Assembly (NCBI RefSeq): GCF_022581195.2
Contig: NC_061473.1
Span: forward strand, 7,006,001-7,070,000
Length of the DNA: 64,000 nucleotides
From: Helicoverpa zea
Taxonomy: Eukaryota; Arthropoda; Insecta; Lepidoptera; Noctuidae
Direction: 5' to 3'
The notes under the pieces were generated by a model. The model did no database searches and was not told the origin of the DNA. It worked only from the letters and a program-made list of their open reading frames with translations. Positions 23,548-33,410 of this stretch are shown one piece after another. Position 1 is the first letter of the stretch. Each line of letters begins with the position of its first letter. The translations under genes and the position numbers were made by a program.

Positions 23548-23874
23548 TTAAAGTCGCCACACGTAATTGTCGCTCACATTGAAGACACGAGCTGCATCCC
23601 TGGTACTCGCAAGAGGATGACGCCGGAAGAAATCCAGCACTTGCTCTTCAAGATGGGCAGAATATGGAGGCCTGCCTACGTCAACGGGTGGCGGGTCAAA
23701 GCGGCCGTATTCACTGAACCTGTACACGGCATTCAAAATGGTGTGATGGCTCACTCGCACACCAAACCTCAGCTGAAACAAGTTCACTGCATGCGCAGAT
23801 ACGGAGTTAGACTCGCGGTAGCACAATACCATTTCAAGGTATTCTTGGTTGGAATACCGAGTTGGTTGGAATAA
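23548..23874 (-). pseudogene. DUF4817-type transposase N-terminus, copy B
   Basis: Encodes only the N-terminal HTH region, YSNQEYLEMVLCYRESNSVS at the start and FFRRHPLASTRDAARVFNVS near the end, closely parallel to copies A (5876-6520) and C (34839-35914). The catalytic domain is absent, so the host element is internally deleted. Confidence 0.8.
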
Positions 23875-23936
23875 GTTACTTCCGAGCGGACGGGCGGCCG
23901 GGTCGCGACTAGCGAGCGGTCGCGGGCGGTCGGCTG

Positions 23937-24127
23937 GCGCGTGCGACGAACGGGATAGTGCGGGTGAGGGTGGGGGCGCGCAGGGCTGCGGCTAGACAGA
24001 CTGTCGTCAACGCGCAGCCCCGCGCGCCCCCACCCTCACCCGCACTACCCCGTTCGTCGCATGCGCCGGCGCCAGCGCCAGCGCCAGGCTGACGGGGCTG
24101 CGCGTTGACGACAGTCTGTCTAGCCGC
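23937..24127. repeat. GC-rich double hairpin
   Basis: Two overlapping inverted repeats: GCGTGCGACGAACGGGATAG... (about 23937-23988) pairs with about 24015-24067, and GGCTAGACAGACTGTCGTCA... (about 23990-24023) pairs with about 24095-24127. GC content is far above the surroundings. Confidence 0.85.
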
Positions 24128-25999
24128 CGCGCGCCGGCGCCGTCTGATAAATATGGCAACAGCGTATGAAAGGCGCCGCCGCGCTTTTTGCGAAATAAAT
24201 TGAAAATAATTCGGTGCGGAACGGCAACGCGGTAACTCCACTGGATGGTTTTATACTAATAAATTAAGTCAAATTTATACGTATTTTGTTTTTGTATGAA
24301 AAAAAATATGACAAATAATCAATTATTTATCTTTACTATTGTGATCTATAAACGCAATACTACCCCCCATTCAAGTCCTGGCAGGTAATATTAAAGCACC
24401 TTATAGATAGATGTTAAATAAAAAACTTACCACTTTCTATGTTTGTTTTCTTTAAAATGTCTTTCCAAGCTGCGTCCTTCACGTCTAATTGTTTATATGA
24501 AATCAGTTTTGTGTTCCAAAGACACGGATATTGTCGAACACATTCAATAAAAAACTCATCCATTTTTATTGGAAAATTGGAAACACGTGTATCGCGTATG
24601 AGGCTGCAAGACTGACTGTACGCTTGACTGCCGCGAGCGAGTGATGCGAGTAATCGCCCGCCTCACTCGCGACTCGTTTATAGCCGAGCTACACAAATAT
24701 CGGAACTACGCACTCGCTCCCGGCGTCTCGCTAACTCGTTTCTAGTTCTAGCTCTACTCGTTACTCGTTGCCGGTGAGACAAGTGCCTTAGCTACCACTG
24801 CATAATTCACCAACAAGTACTGGCTAGTAAGAGATTAAATACGAAACATGTGATGGATATTTCTTTTAAAATTGTAAATTCAATTAAGGGAAAATCCCTC
24901 CAAAGGCGGCTCTTTAAACAGCAATTACATGAGAAGGAACCAGAATTGGTATTGCACACTGACGCAAGGTGGTTGAGTCGAAGCAAGTTTTTGCAAAGAT
25001 TTCGAGATCTATTGGACGAAATAATCAAATTTCTTGATGAAAGGGGTGTGCCGATAATCAATCGGCAACTGCGTGATTTAGACTGGCAATGTGACTTAGC
25101 TTTTTTGGCAGATTTTACTGGAAAATTGAGTACATTAAATCTAAATTTACAAGGCAAGAACAAAACATTAACAGAAATGATGAGTTCTATTGCAGCATTT
25201 CAAAGTCAAACAGTGTCTATGATAGTTGACATAGAGAAGAAAAGATTTGAACAATTTGTAAACATTAAGGATCATATGGAAAAACATCCTACCTACAATT
25301 TCATTCCTGAAAAGTACACGACAGAAATTAGGGCAGTGGTAGCAGACTTCGAAATTCGCTTTAGTGATTTCAGAAAAATAGAGAAGTTGGTTCTATTTGT
25401 CAGTTATCCATTTAATGACTCCATTGATCATAATGATATCTATGAATTGGCTACAAAATTTGCAGATACATTTCAAATGGAGCACATGATGTTACAAAAC
25501 GAAATTATTACTCTGCGCTGCGACATAGTTTTAAAAGCAAGGTCATCCTCAGGTCTAGATTTCTGGGCGTTGGTTTCCAACGAAAAATATCCAAATTTGA
25601 AGAAATGTGTTGAACAACTTCATTCGTGTTTTGGTTCAACATATTTATGTGAGTCAGCATTTTCCTACTTAAAACAAACTAAAAATAAACATCGTTCACG
25701 CTTGTCAGACGCTCATACACTAGATTCCTTAAGGTTGGCTATTTCCAACTACAAACCCGATTATGCTAAACTAGTGGAAGATACTCAGTCGCAATGCTCA
25801 CACTAATATATAGATTTATTTTATCTCATTTAAGTTTTCTCTCTTAATAAAATAAAAAATACTACATGTTTGTGTATTGAACTCTGCTGTTTCATTTAAG
25901 GTTTCAAGAAGTATGTAATTGGTAGATCGCACAGGGTTTCGTTGGTAAACAAGTGATCTTGGGTCTGATAAAGTTGGCCACCCCTGGTGTAGACCAATT

Positions 26000-28900
26000 T
26001 GGTATGTATAGAGACAATACTGAAATAGACGTACCGTCTAGAAGCGGTCTGTCATTAAAGAGTGATTTTGAAAATTGATATATGACAGTTACGGCCCCGG
26101 ACGCTATTGCCTTTCAATCTACTTAGGTTCAGGAATAGGGTAAGAAAATAATATACAGTTTAAAATCAAACTTATTCATTAATTGTCTTTTATAGTAATC
26201 AGTCCTTAATGTTCCTTTAATTGAGATCCTTAATTAAAAATACAAAACAAAATGCAGTACCCGTAAGTTTAAAACTTACAGTACATTAATCACAGTTACT
26301 TCTATTCTAAAATAATTGATATAAAAAGAAATAATAAATTCAATCATTATTGTACATCAGTGTTAGACGTACTGTGCCAGGTTTCAAAGCATTCTGGACA
26401 TAGCGGAGGAGATTTGGGGCACCCGCTGCATCGGTAACTTGTCTCCTTACGTATTTTTGGCTCCCGACTTAGGCAAACTCTGCAGTTTAGATAAGAATAC
26501 TTCTTTATCGAATTCTCATGCGATGCAATGCGAATCGGCCAATGACCAACGCTTACTTGCGGCACCGAAATGCTTGGTTCAGGAGCTTTTGGTGGATATC
26601 TCTTCCATGCGTCAACTGAGACAAGGTCTTTCCCAACCACATCGTCACCAATTTTAGTTAAACATTTTATTATCTTATCTCGGTATTCAACATATCCGTA
26701 TTTTTTGACATTGTTTTTAATAAAATACTTTTTGAATAAGAAAAATGCGTTCCAGTCGGCGACATCCAACATGTGAAATATAATTTTTTTGTACCATCTT
26801 ATCGTTTTCCGGGGACAAGAATAGTAACTGATCATTAGATCAGCACGATCAATACCTGACATGAATCTGTTGTACTGTGCTATCTCTTTAGGTCTTTTGA
26901 CCTCTTGCCCACGTTTGTTTGTAACTTTAATCATCTCAGGTTGGTCTAAAGTTGTCAACATCAAAACTTGCCGTTTATCTCTCCAATTACTAACGTAAAC
27001 TTTGCCTTTTCGTAGCCAAATATATTCATCTTTTTTCAGCTTTTTTTTTGGTAAAAATGTTGGATTGCCCTTTCGATTACTTCTCAAGGTGCCACACGTA
27101 TGAGTTTTCAGGTCAAGGAGTTTCTCAGAGAGAGGTACGGAATTATAATAATTATCCATATATAATTCATGGCCTTTAAGCAGATACGGTCTCATTAAAC
27201 GTAAAACAAGTTTTTCAATGGTCTTTCCACACGTACGAGATTCATCATCAACGTCTGTTTTACTAGAATACATATATTGGCTCAAAACATATCCATCATG
27301 AGAAGTTAATACATAAAACTTAATTCCGTACTTAGTCTTCTTGTTCTTCATATATGTGCGAAAAATTAATCGACCTCTATATAGCATTAAAGATTCATCT
27401 AGCGATAATTCCTTATTAGGATAATAAACGTCACGAAAATTGCGAGTCAATATATCTATGAATCCATTTATTTTATCTGGCCCTTTCGTATTAAGTTCAG
27501 ATCCGCATAAGCATCGTAAGATTTGTTCGTATCTTCGACCCGACATCACGTAACTGAACATAGGATGATAATATAATGGGTCGGCATGAGTAAATAGCTT
27601 CCGATTTTCAGGTATATGAATTTGTCCGGAAAGGAGAGAAAGACCTAGAAATCTATACATCTCCTCTACATTTGTCTCATGAAAAACTTTATGTCTTGAG
27701 TGTCTAGTGTGCGGCCGGTTTTGGTTCACTAATGAGTTGCCGTATGCATTTGTGCAAGTCACTAAATACTCCATAAGATTCGGCGTAAATACTAAATCGA
27801 AAATATCTTTTTCATTTGCGTCTTGATTTATGTGCACTCGTAGGCCGGGTAACGTTTGATCGAAATTGAAGTCAGGAATATCGGCAACAGCATCTACCCA
27901 TTCTGGGTCATCCGAGGCTGCGGTAGTTGGTAAAGGATCATTCACAGTTTCTAGTGTTTGGTTTGATGGTGTAGTGGTATTTTGATTAGTTTGTTGGCAA
28001 AATGACTCAGATTCCTGAAAGCCTATTACTCCATCTTCACTGTTGTCTACGACAGACGGACTATTGGAAGACCTATCACGCAGCTGTTGATCAGGTATAG
28101 AATCGTCCTCACTTAAACTCGACTCCCTGGACTGAACTGGGCTTTCACTAATTCTAGTGGAAGGCATACGCCTTAAGTTTCGCGTACTAAAAATCTCATA
28201 ATCAGACTCACTGCTTTCGCTTTCTTGAACGCCATCTGGATCATAATTTGTATCTGAGCCAAACTCACAATCTACGTCACTGTAAGGGTCGTGATGGCTC
28301 TCATCCGCATCATCTTCAGCAGCAAACAAACTTGGACGGTTACTTGGAGCTAGTTTCTTCCGTTTAGAAGCCATCTGTGAAACAGTATTGATAAATACAA
28401 TAAATACCTACAGTAAAATAAGTTAGCAAGGAGCTAAAGCAGTAGGCAAATAACATTTCAATAATTCGTTGAATTTTTTGATTTTTCTATGCTTTTTTAT
28501 CCCTACAAGTAAAAAAACGGCACTGTTGTATAGTATAACACTCATATTAATCAAACTAAATTAGTTTATAAATACGTATAAATAAGCTTTATTTACCTTG
28601 TTTTTGCTGACTAAAATCACAAACCACAACCAGCGACGCGACGTCACACCGAGACGGCGCGCACGCCGTGACACTAAATGTCAACATCACAGTACTAGTA
28701 TGGCGTAGTTTACGCCTGTCGGCGGCGCGTACGTGTTAGTTTGGTGCATAAACACTGCGTGTGTGTGCGTTAAAAATGGCTCGAAAAGAGTCTACTGTGA
28801 CAGCTACGAACGAATAATGTCGCGTGATATGACACTAAATCATGTGCTTCCTAATAATGTTATGGGCAAGCATCGGCTATCGGCGGTTTGCCAAATTACA

Positions 28901-29087
28901 TGAAACAAAGTTCACCGCCCTTAGCCGTACTGTCACGTAAAGGTATATCGAAATAACGGCCAGAGGCGGTTTGTCCCGGAAAGTGTTAACCATGCGTTGT
29001 GACACTACGCCCGTGGGCAATGTATGAAAAAAAGTAGTGTCTCAGTAGCTGCAACCTATGAGATAGTACTGTCCACGAACGTGTTAA
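26000..29087 (-). mobile_element. piggyBac-family element 1
   Basis: The 5' end is clear: TACTGTCCACGAACGTG then TTAA (29067-29087), the inverse of the end at 6878. Repeats of the type GTACTGTCAC/GTGACAG fill 28640-29010. The transposase reads inward from this end. The 3' end was not found; 26000 is only a nominal limit, and the region 26000-26340 is AT-rich 3' flank. Confidence 0.7.
26347..28374 (-). CDS. piggyBac transposase, intact (675 aa)
   Basis: An uninterrupted 675-aa piggyBac transposase, which cuts and pastes DNA at TTAA sites. The N-terminus (1-165) is acidic and Ser-rich. The catalytic core follows, with aspartates D326 (LSLDESLMLYRGR), D407 (LYMDNYYNS) and D509/D513 (MSGIDRADLMISYYS). 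The C-terminal Cys-rich zinc domain is CRVCLSREPKIRKETSYRC ... CPECFE. The ATG at 28372-28374 directly follows a splice acceptor (TTTCACAG), so an untranslated leader exon probably lies beyond 28598, where AAG|GTAAAT is a donor. Length and motifs match the family; no lesion seen. Confidence 0.95.
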   Translation of the reverse strand: MASKRKKLAPSNRPSLFAAEDDADESHHDPYSDVDCEFGSDTNYDPDGVQESESSESDYEIFSTRNLRRMPSTRISESPVQSRESSLSEDDSIPDQQLRDRSSNSPSVVDNSEDGVIGFQESESFCQQTNQNTTTPSNQTLETVNDPLPTTAASDDPEWVDAVADIPDFNFDQTLPGLRVHINQDANEKDIFDLVFTPNLMEYLVTCTNAYGNSLVNQNRPHTRHSRHKVFHETNVEEMYRFLGLSLLSGQIHIPENRKLFTHADPLYYHPMFSYVMSGRRYEQILRCLCGSELNTKGPDKINGFIDILTRNFRDVYYPNKELSLDESLMLYRGRLIFRTYMKNKKTKYGIKFYVLTSHDGYVLSQYMYSSKTDVDDESRTCGKTIEKLVLRLMRPYLLKGHELYMDNYYNSVPLSEKLLDLKTHTCGTLRSNRKGNPTFLPKKKLKKDEYIWLRKGKVYVSNWRDKRQVLMLTTLDQPEMIKVTNKRGQEVKRPKEIAQYNRFMSGIDRADLMISYYSCPRKTIRWYKKIIFHMLDVADWNAFFLFKKYFIKNNVKKYGYVEYRDKIIKCLTKIGDDVVGKDLVSVDAWKRYPPKAPEPSISVPQVSVGHWPIRIASHENSIKKYSYLNCRVCLSREPKIRKETSYRCSGCPKSPPLCPECFETWHSTSNTDVQ

Positions 29088-29466
29088 CAGGATGTTTCTT
29101 ATTTCTAATGTATTATTTATTTTTCTTTGCACCTATTCTCTTAATTAACGCTATAAAATAATAATCGTGCCTAGTGGTACTTTATGTCGGATACATCGAG
29201 TGGACCACCTTTCTAAGACGACTAAAAAGTCGCGGTGTATGTTAACAGTTTTTGGTTTACATGCTCTCCAAAAGCTTTACTGCTTCCATAACTTAACAAG
29301 CGTCACGATAACGATCATCTTCGGTGGTAGTTCGGATTTAAATGTGATCGTGTCATCAGCATTCGTATCAACCTGAAAAATAAAAGAAATCGTTCTTAAA
29401 TAATATTAAAACGCATTTACCTGCTCCGTTCCGTCGTGGGTAATAAAAGAAGATATATTGCACATC
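29088..29466. other. Unassigned stretch
   Basis: Between the TTAA of piggyBac element 1 and hAT fragment 2. Short open frames only, none recognisable. Confidence 0.4.
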
Positions 29467-30190
29467 TGTTATACATGACTTTTCTTGGAACTTATCTCAA
29501 ACCTATTACCATGGCTAATAAATTATTTCAAGCCACTGATGCAGACCCTTTGAAGTTGCTTGAAGAAATTAATAATTTAGGTATTGCTGACCTATTTAAC
29601 CATTTTAATACCTCCAGCTCAACTGGAAAAGGCAGAAAAACATAGTTTGTCTAACTATCATTTTGAAAAGTACGTCATGGACGCATCGTACATGAATTTT
29701 GGGTATGCATTCAATGAAACGTCAGAACGCATAACCGTTCACGAATTTAAAGATGTGAAGCAAAGGTGCAAAGAATTTATTATGGAAATCTGCAAGCAAA
29801 TACAGATGAGACTACCAACTAACATGAAAAGTTTAGAAAGTTGCAAGCTAATGCCCAAAAAACGCGACGTCTCAAATGAAACCCGACATTACAAATTTAG
29901 CCAAATCTTGTAAGACCGTCTGCAATGATGTTGATTCAGTGGTACAAGAGTGGGATGCTTTACATCAAACAACCTGGAAATCCACGCAGAACACCGAAGA
30001 GTTCTGGGTTGAAGTGCATGGCTTCAAAAATGCAGTTGGTGATAAAACTTACGGACATGTAAGCAAATTGGCATTAGGAATTTTGTCGTTGCCTTTGTCT
30101 AACGCGGTTGTGGAAAGAGCTTTCTCGCAGATTGCGATTATTAAAGACAAACTGAGAAACAGATTAGCCATTGTAGTGTATTGGCTGTGA
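29467..30190 (+). pseudogene. hAT transposase C-terminal fragment 2
   Basis: LKPITMANKLFQATDADPLK begins a hAT-type region (29504 on); after a frameshift near 29580 comes MDASYMNFGYAFNETSERIT. After a further frameshift near 29880 the dimerisation motif LSLPLSNAVVERAFSQIAII (about 30085-30144) is seen. N-terminal zinc finger and first catalytic region absent. A different hAT lineage from the one at 18.9 kb. Confidence 0.8.
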
Positions 30191-30214
30191 AGTTGGTTGT
30201 CTCATGCGCTTACG

Positions 30215-30418
30215 TCACGCATGTTACTGTCAGTGGCGTTCCGACAGTTGCGCCGGAGCGGTCGGGTTGCGTGTTGTGGTGTTGGTGAGCCGCAAATAAA
30301 TCCAAATAGCAGTACAATACATGTGGCGATGAGGACGAAAGTGAGTATACTACACAGATACACACTACAGATAATATTTATCTGAATCATTAAATTGATT
30401 ATTCCAGGTCACCCAAAG
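30215..30418 (+). promoter_or_regulatory. Probable Ty3/gypsy LTR edge, primer-binding site and leader intron
   Basis: Sequence ending ...CAGTACAATACA is followed by TGTGGCGATGAGGACGAAA, resembling the LTR/primer-binding boundary of insect gypsy elements, then GTGAGT ... TTATTCCAG, a plausible leader intron ending at 30409. The gag start follows at 30419. Confidence 0.4.
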
Positions 30419-31090
30419 ATGTCACTTCTTACATTGGAAAAGTTCGACTGTAATGGTGAATCAACCTCGGTAGGTGTACGATGGGAACGATGGAAGCGCG
30501 CATTGTTCATATACTTAGAAGCGTCTAATATTGAAAAAGATGTAAAGAAAAAGGCCTCTCTTCTGCATTTCGGTGGCTTAGATCTGCAAGAAGTGTTTTA
30601 TAACATTCCTGGAGCTAATGTCGAACCGAGTGAGGGAGGGGACGTATTTAAAATAGCAATATCTAAACTAGACTCATACTTTGCACCAAAACAGAGCAAA
30701 GTCTATGAGCGACATACATTCAGGCTGCTCAAGCAAGAACCCGACGAAAAGTTCGAGAAGTTCCTAGTCAGACTAAGGAAACAGGCTGAAAAGTGTCAGT
30801 TTGCGAGTCGAGATGAAAACATTATCGACCAAGTAACGGAAAAATGTCACTTACCAGAACTAAGGAAAAAGATACTAAAGATTGGAGATGAAATTACACT
30901 GGACCGAGTAATCACAGAAGTAAACACACTAGAAATTGTAAATAAACAATTAGAAGAATTTAAAAACCCTACAAAATCGAACGGGAACGAGGAAGTAAAT
31001 AAAGTGGGAAGAAAAGATAAAAGAAGTTTTTATAACCCGAAAAATATACAGCTATCCCTAAAGACTCTCTGGACTTTTACAAGTCGTTAA
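30419..31090 (+). pseudogene. Ty3/gypsy gag (capsid) fragment A
   Basis: Open frame for a gypsy-type Gag: SLLTLEKFDCNG, then VRWERWKRALFIYLEA, SKVYERHTFRLLKQEPDEKF, FLVRLRKQAEKCQF and the downstream EKCHLPELRKKILKIGDEIT. This matches the capsid of insect Ty3/gypsy elements. The zinc knuckle and pol are missing; homology ends near 31060. Confidence 0.8.
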
Positions 31091-31182
31091 AAGGAAAAGA
31101 ATCTGAGGAAGATGTGTTAGGGTACGGAGCGGAACCAGATTTTGAGGTGGAGCTGGAGCTGGGTGATGATGAGGAAAAATAG
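31062..31182 (+). other. Short acidic-tailed ORF, unrecognised
   Basis: In the +1 frame relative to the gag tail, about 40 codons run to TAG at about 31180: AIPKDSLDFYKSLKGKESEE then a tail ending VELELGDDEEK. It looks like the C-terminus of a conserved protein rather than Gag, but I cannot name it; it could be a captured exon or retrocopy. AATAAA-like signals follow near 31310. Confidence 0.3.
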
Positions 31183-31559
31183 AAATTAGATTTTTAGAAT
31201 ATTGTATTTTTTAATTAATACGTAATTTGTTAAATAACAAGCCTTTTTTATTTAAATATCAGTTTTTTCACAAGTTTTTGTTACTTGAATCTTTTTTGAG
31301 AAATAAATAAAAGACTTCCTAATCTTAAAACCAATTTAGCAGAAACGACTCAAATCAACATTTTTCCCAATAACTCGAAAATAAGTTGGTCTATGTTACT
31401 ACAAATTAACTCATAATTTTTTTTGTATATTTTGCCCTTACGTGATTATATTTCAAAATATTCCAAGTACAACATTATGACAGCAACACACATCCAAACT
31501 TAAAACCTCGATAAGTCAAAAATTACATATTGTGGGCTGAGTCCTTTCAGCTAAACTAC
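31183..31559. other. AT-rich non-coding stretch
   Basis: No gene or repeat recognised. Confidence 0.4.
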
Positions 31560-32460
31560 GTCCAATTATAACAACGACGGAATGCGAATGTTTCTCTCTT
31601 TTTTCCAGGTTGGGCTGCAGTTTCGCCACGCACGTCTTTCTTCTTGACTTCTTTGATTTTCTCGTAGACTGTTAACTTTTCTTTCAATGCACTATACGTT
31701 GTCGTGCCGTACAAATCGATTTGTTTACTTGTAGATCTTCAATTTCATCAATAATATACTGAGTGCTGATTCCGAGTTTTGTAAGTTTACGCGCTCGATA
31801 CGTAATTATAACTTGGCTGAAGTAAAGAGTCGTATGCTACATCATATGATTAGAATACAGCACGTTCATTCATTTTTCCGGGTAATGAATGAAGTTTACT
31901 ATTTCGCAAGTGAGCGCGTGTATAATACAACCAAGTGCCGATGACAGCCTGTATTAAATAGACAGTTCTAAAATTATTGCAACGTAATTCACTTGTATGA
32001 TAATTTACGCATCGAGCAAGTTAACTTGCAAAACTCGCACTAGGCACTCTGGATGGCGACGTAATCGGGGAATTTCGCTCTATTTCCTAACTCTTTCATA
32101 ACCAGCATATACTGATAGTAACTTTCATCCTTCTTTTTTCCGTGTCGAAATCAACTCGTGCATTTCTTTCCAGTTGAGATGCTCCGGGAATTCTTTCAAC
32201 AGCGCGGTTTTAAGTTTGTCGTAGCTTCGAAACACCTTCTCGGACCTAAGCCGAGATCTAGCGCCGCCGTGCCACATAATGATTTACGCGCAATGACTAG
32301 CTTCTGCTGTGGAGTCCCAATTGAATACTTCTGAATTATCGTCAATATCTTGAGCCTATTTTGTAGAAGGATACGTCTTGTCTTCTCCACTAAAACGGGT
32401 GATACATTCGAAGTTGTAGAACCATGGCGCCTGCCTCGCTTTCGCCTTTCTTGCTACCGT
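31560..32460 (-). pseudogene. Ty3/gypsy gag fragment B
   Basis: Read leftward with several frame changes: a damaged CA N-terminus, then KSLCGTAAL, LKTALLKEFPEHLNWKEMHE, LISTRKKKDESYYQYMLVMK, ELGNRAKFPDYVAIQ. Further on come YSALKEKLTVYEKIKEVKKK and RRCYNW, the start of a zinc knuckle (about 31560). Different lineage from fragment A and on the other strand. The region just upstream (about 32640-32700, GGGCACCCAAAATTTATGGG on the plus strand) may be its primer-binding/LTR boundary. Confidence 0.7.
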
Positions 32461-32469
32461 CTTCAGACA

Positions 32470-32988
32470 TCATCTTAGGCACGCGCACACCGTCTTACGT
32501 CTTTGTTCGTCTTCAGACCCACGCCTCACGTATTAGCATGGATCGAGCACCGCGAGCGCGCCACACCGGACACGTGCACGCTAACGCCGGTCACTCCGTC
32601 CTAACGTTGTAATTACGTCTTACTGCTGGCGTCTTAACTCTGAACATATCCCTGAAGGGCACCCAAAATTTATGGGATATAGTTCAGAGTAAAAAACAAG
32701 TTGCGAATAATAACTTTTAATAATTCTTGCGCACTACAAACATTAGTCAAGAGAAAAAACCGCCATATTCCTAGTGTTACCACAGACAATATATTTTACA
32801 ATTTATTTTAACTAATATCGTGCGCTTCGGCGAGTGCACGAGGACTGCTAATACATCTTGTATGAGATACGAATTAATACGCCTGACGCGTGAAACAAAA
32901 GATGTTCATAGAAATGTACCGAGTAAAGGTAAGACCGACCGGAGCGACGCGACACTGCGCTGCAAAATATTGTTTCTAGGTAAATGTA
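32470..32988. other. Possible gypsy leader/LTR, non-coding
   Basis: No gene. Its position upstream of gag fragment B on the minus strand suggests leader and LTR, but I could not find both LTR edges. Confidence 0.3.
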
Positions 32989-32991
32989 TTA

Positions 32992-33187
32992 GGCCTCGGC
33001 CTCGAATTTTGCGGGCAGCGGGGCGGCAGCGGCGGCGGCGCGGGCGGTCACCGAGTGCACCGCTCGTTGCCCGCTCCCGCGCCGCTGTATTCGTGGGCCG
33101 GTCCATTTGATTATACGCGTAAGATCCTGCCGCTCCCGCGCCGCCGCCGCTGCCGCCCCGCTGCCCGCAAAATTCGAGGCCGAGGCC
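32992..33187. mobile_element. GC-rich Harbinger-type MITE
   Basis: A 196-bp element with about 53-bp inverted ends (GGCCTCGGCCTCGAATTTTG, then GCGGGCAGCGGGGCGGCAGC) and target duplication TTA at 32989-32991 and 33188-33190. Almost pure CGG-type triplets in the arms. Non-coding. Confidence 0.88.
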
Positions 33188-33410
33188 TTAGAGATACCGC
33201 ACTACGCGTCAACGGAACTACGGAACTACGCTGCGGGACACCGCGCGCCAAAGTTGGGCAACTAAGCAAAATTGACGCGCTGTGTCGCTACGCGCAGTTC
33301 CGCCGACGCTAGGTGCGATATAGTAAGCAGCGCGATCGCGACTCACGAGGCATCACAAATCTATTTCATACAAGTCGAAACGTGCCGGACATGCAATTTA
33401 TGTTGTAAAA

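Larger units (their letters stand above)
23101..24402. mobile_element. TA-flanked IS630/Tc1-mariner-like transposon inside H3
   Basis: About 73-bp near-identical inverted ends (AAGGTGCTTTAATATTACCT ... CACAATAGT) at 23101 and 24402, flanked by TA-rich sequence compatible with a TA duplication. It carries a remnant of a DUF4817-type transposase (minus strand) and a GC-rich double hairpin. It sits in the large intron of the H3 MADF gene. Confidence 0.85.
20974..24563 (-). pseudogene. MADF-BESS accessory gene of Harbinger H3
   Basis: Exon 1, 24431-24563, encodes the start of a MADF domain (MDEFFIECVRQYPCLWNTKL) with donor GTAAGT. The rest of the domain (VTQAKLKWKNLRNTQREKLK) begins near 21597 antisense to the transposase intron. 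It runs through PWKYMSHMEFMLPYM to a BESS-like region (AFFDSMYHSTKQMPEYYQRT) ending in a Ser/Tyr-rich tail at about 20974. Frame changes near 21520, 21320 and 21240 indicate decay. The gene's intron now contains most of the transposase plus two later insertions. Confidence 0.8.
20225..24787. mobile_element. PIF/Harbinger transposon H3
   Basis: A 4563-bp insertion with about 27-bp imperfect inverted ends (GGCA(G/C)TTGTC(C/T)CACC, then CAACGAG) and target duplication TTA at 20222-20224 and 24788-24790. It carries a transposase (+) and a MADF-BESS gene (-), interleaved as in H1 and H2 but in the opposite overall orientation. It has itself been hit by a hairpin MITE (22865-23099) and a TA-flanked element (23101-24402). 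Confidence 0.92.
18951..25806 (+). pseudogene. hAT transposase (BED-finger, GTF2IRD2/ZBED-like)
   Basis: Exon 18951-19029 (MDKWLKRNAEG...) joins in phase to 19381 through GT-AG sites. A BED-type zinc finger follows (CCCLICNTSLAIPKKGNLERHF), then the RNase-H-like core with LQFDESTDVTDTAQLLVFIR. A frameshift near 20085 precedes MTTDGAPAMTGIHNGF. Harbinger H3 interrupts at 20222. The protein resumes at 24791 (YHCIIHQQVLASK) and ends with the hAT dimerisation region (FGSTYLCESAFSYLK) at 25806. Removing H3 and one TTA leaves the frame open. The remaining visible lesion is the single frameshift. Confidence 0.88.
18951..25986 (+). mobile_element. hAT transposon 1, split by Harbinger H3
   Basis: Contains a hAT transposase and, at 25971-25986, the terminal sequence AAGTTGGCCACCCCTG, the complement of the CAGGGGTGGCC end common in hAT elements. 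The left terminal repeat was not found. The 8-bp flank after the end is GTGTAGAC; no matching left flank was seen, so the left limit given is the first coding exon. Confidence 0.75.
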
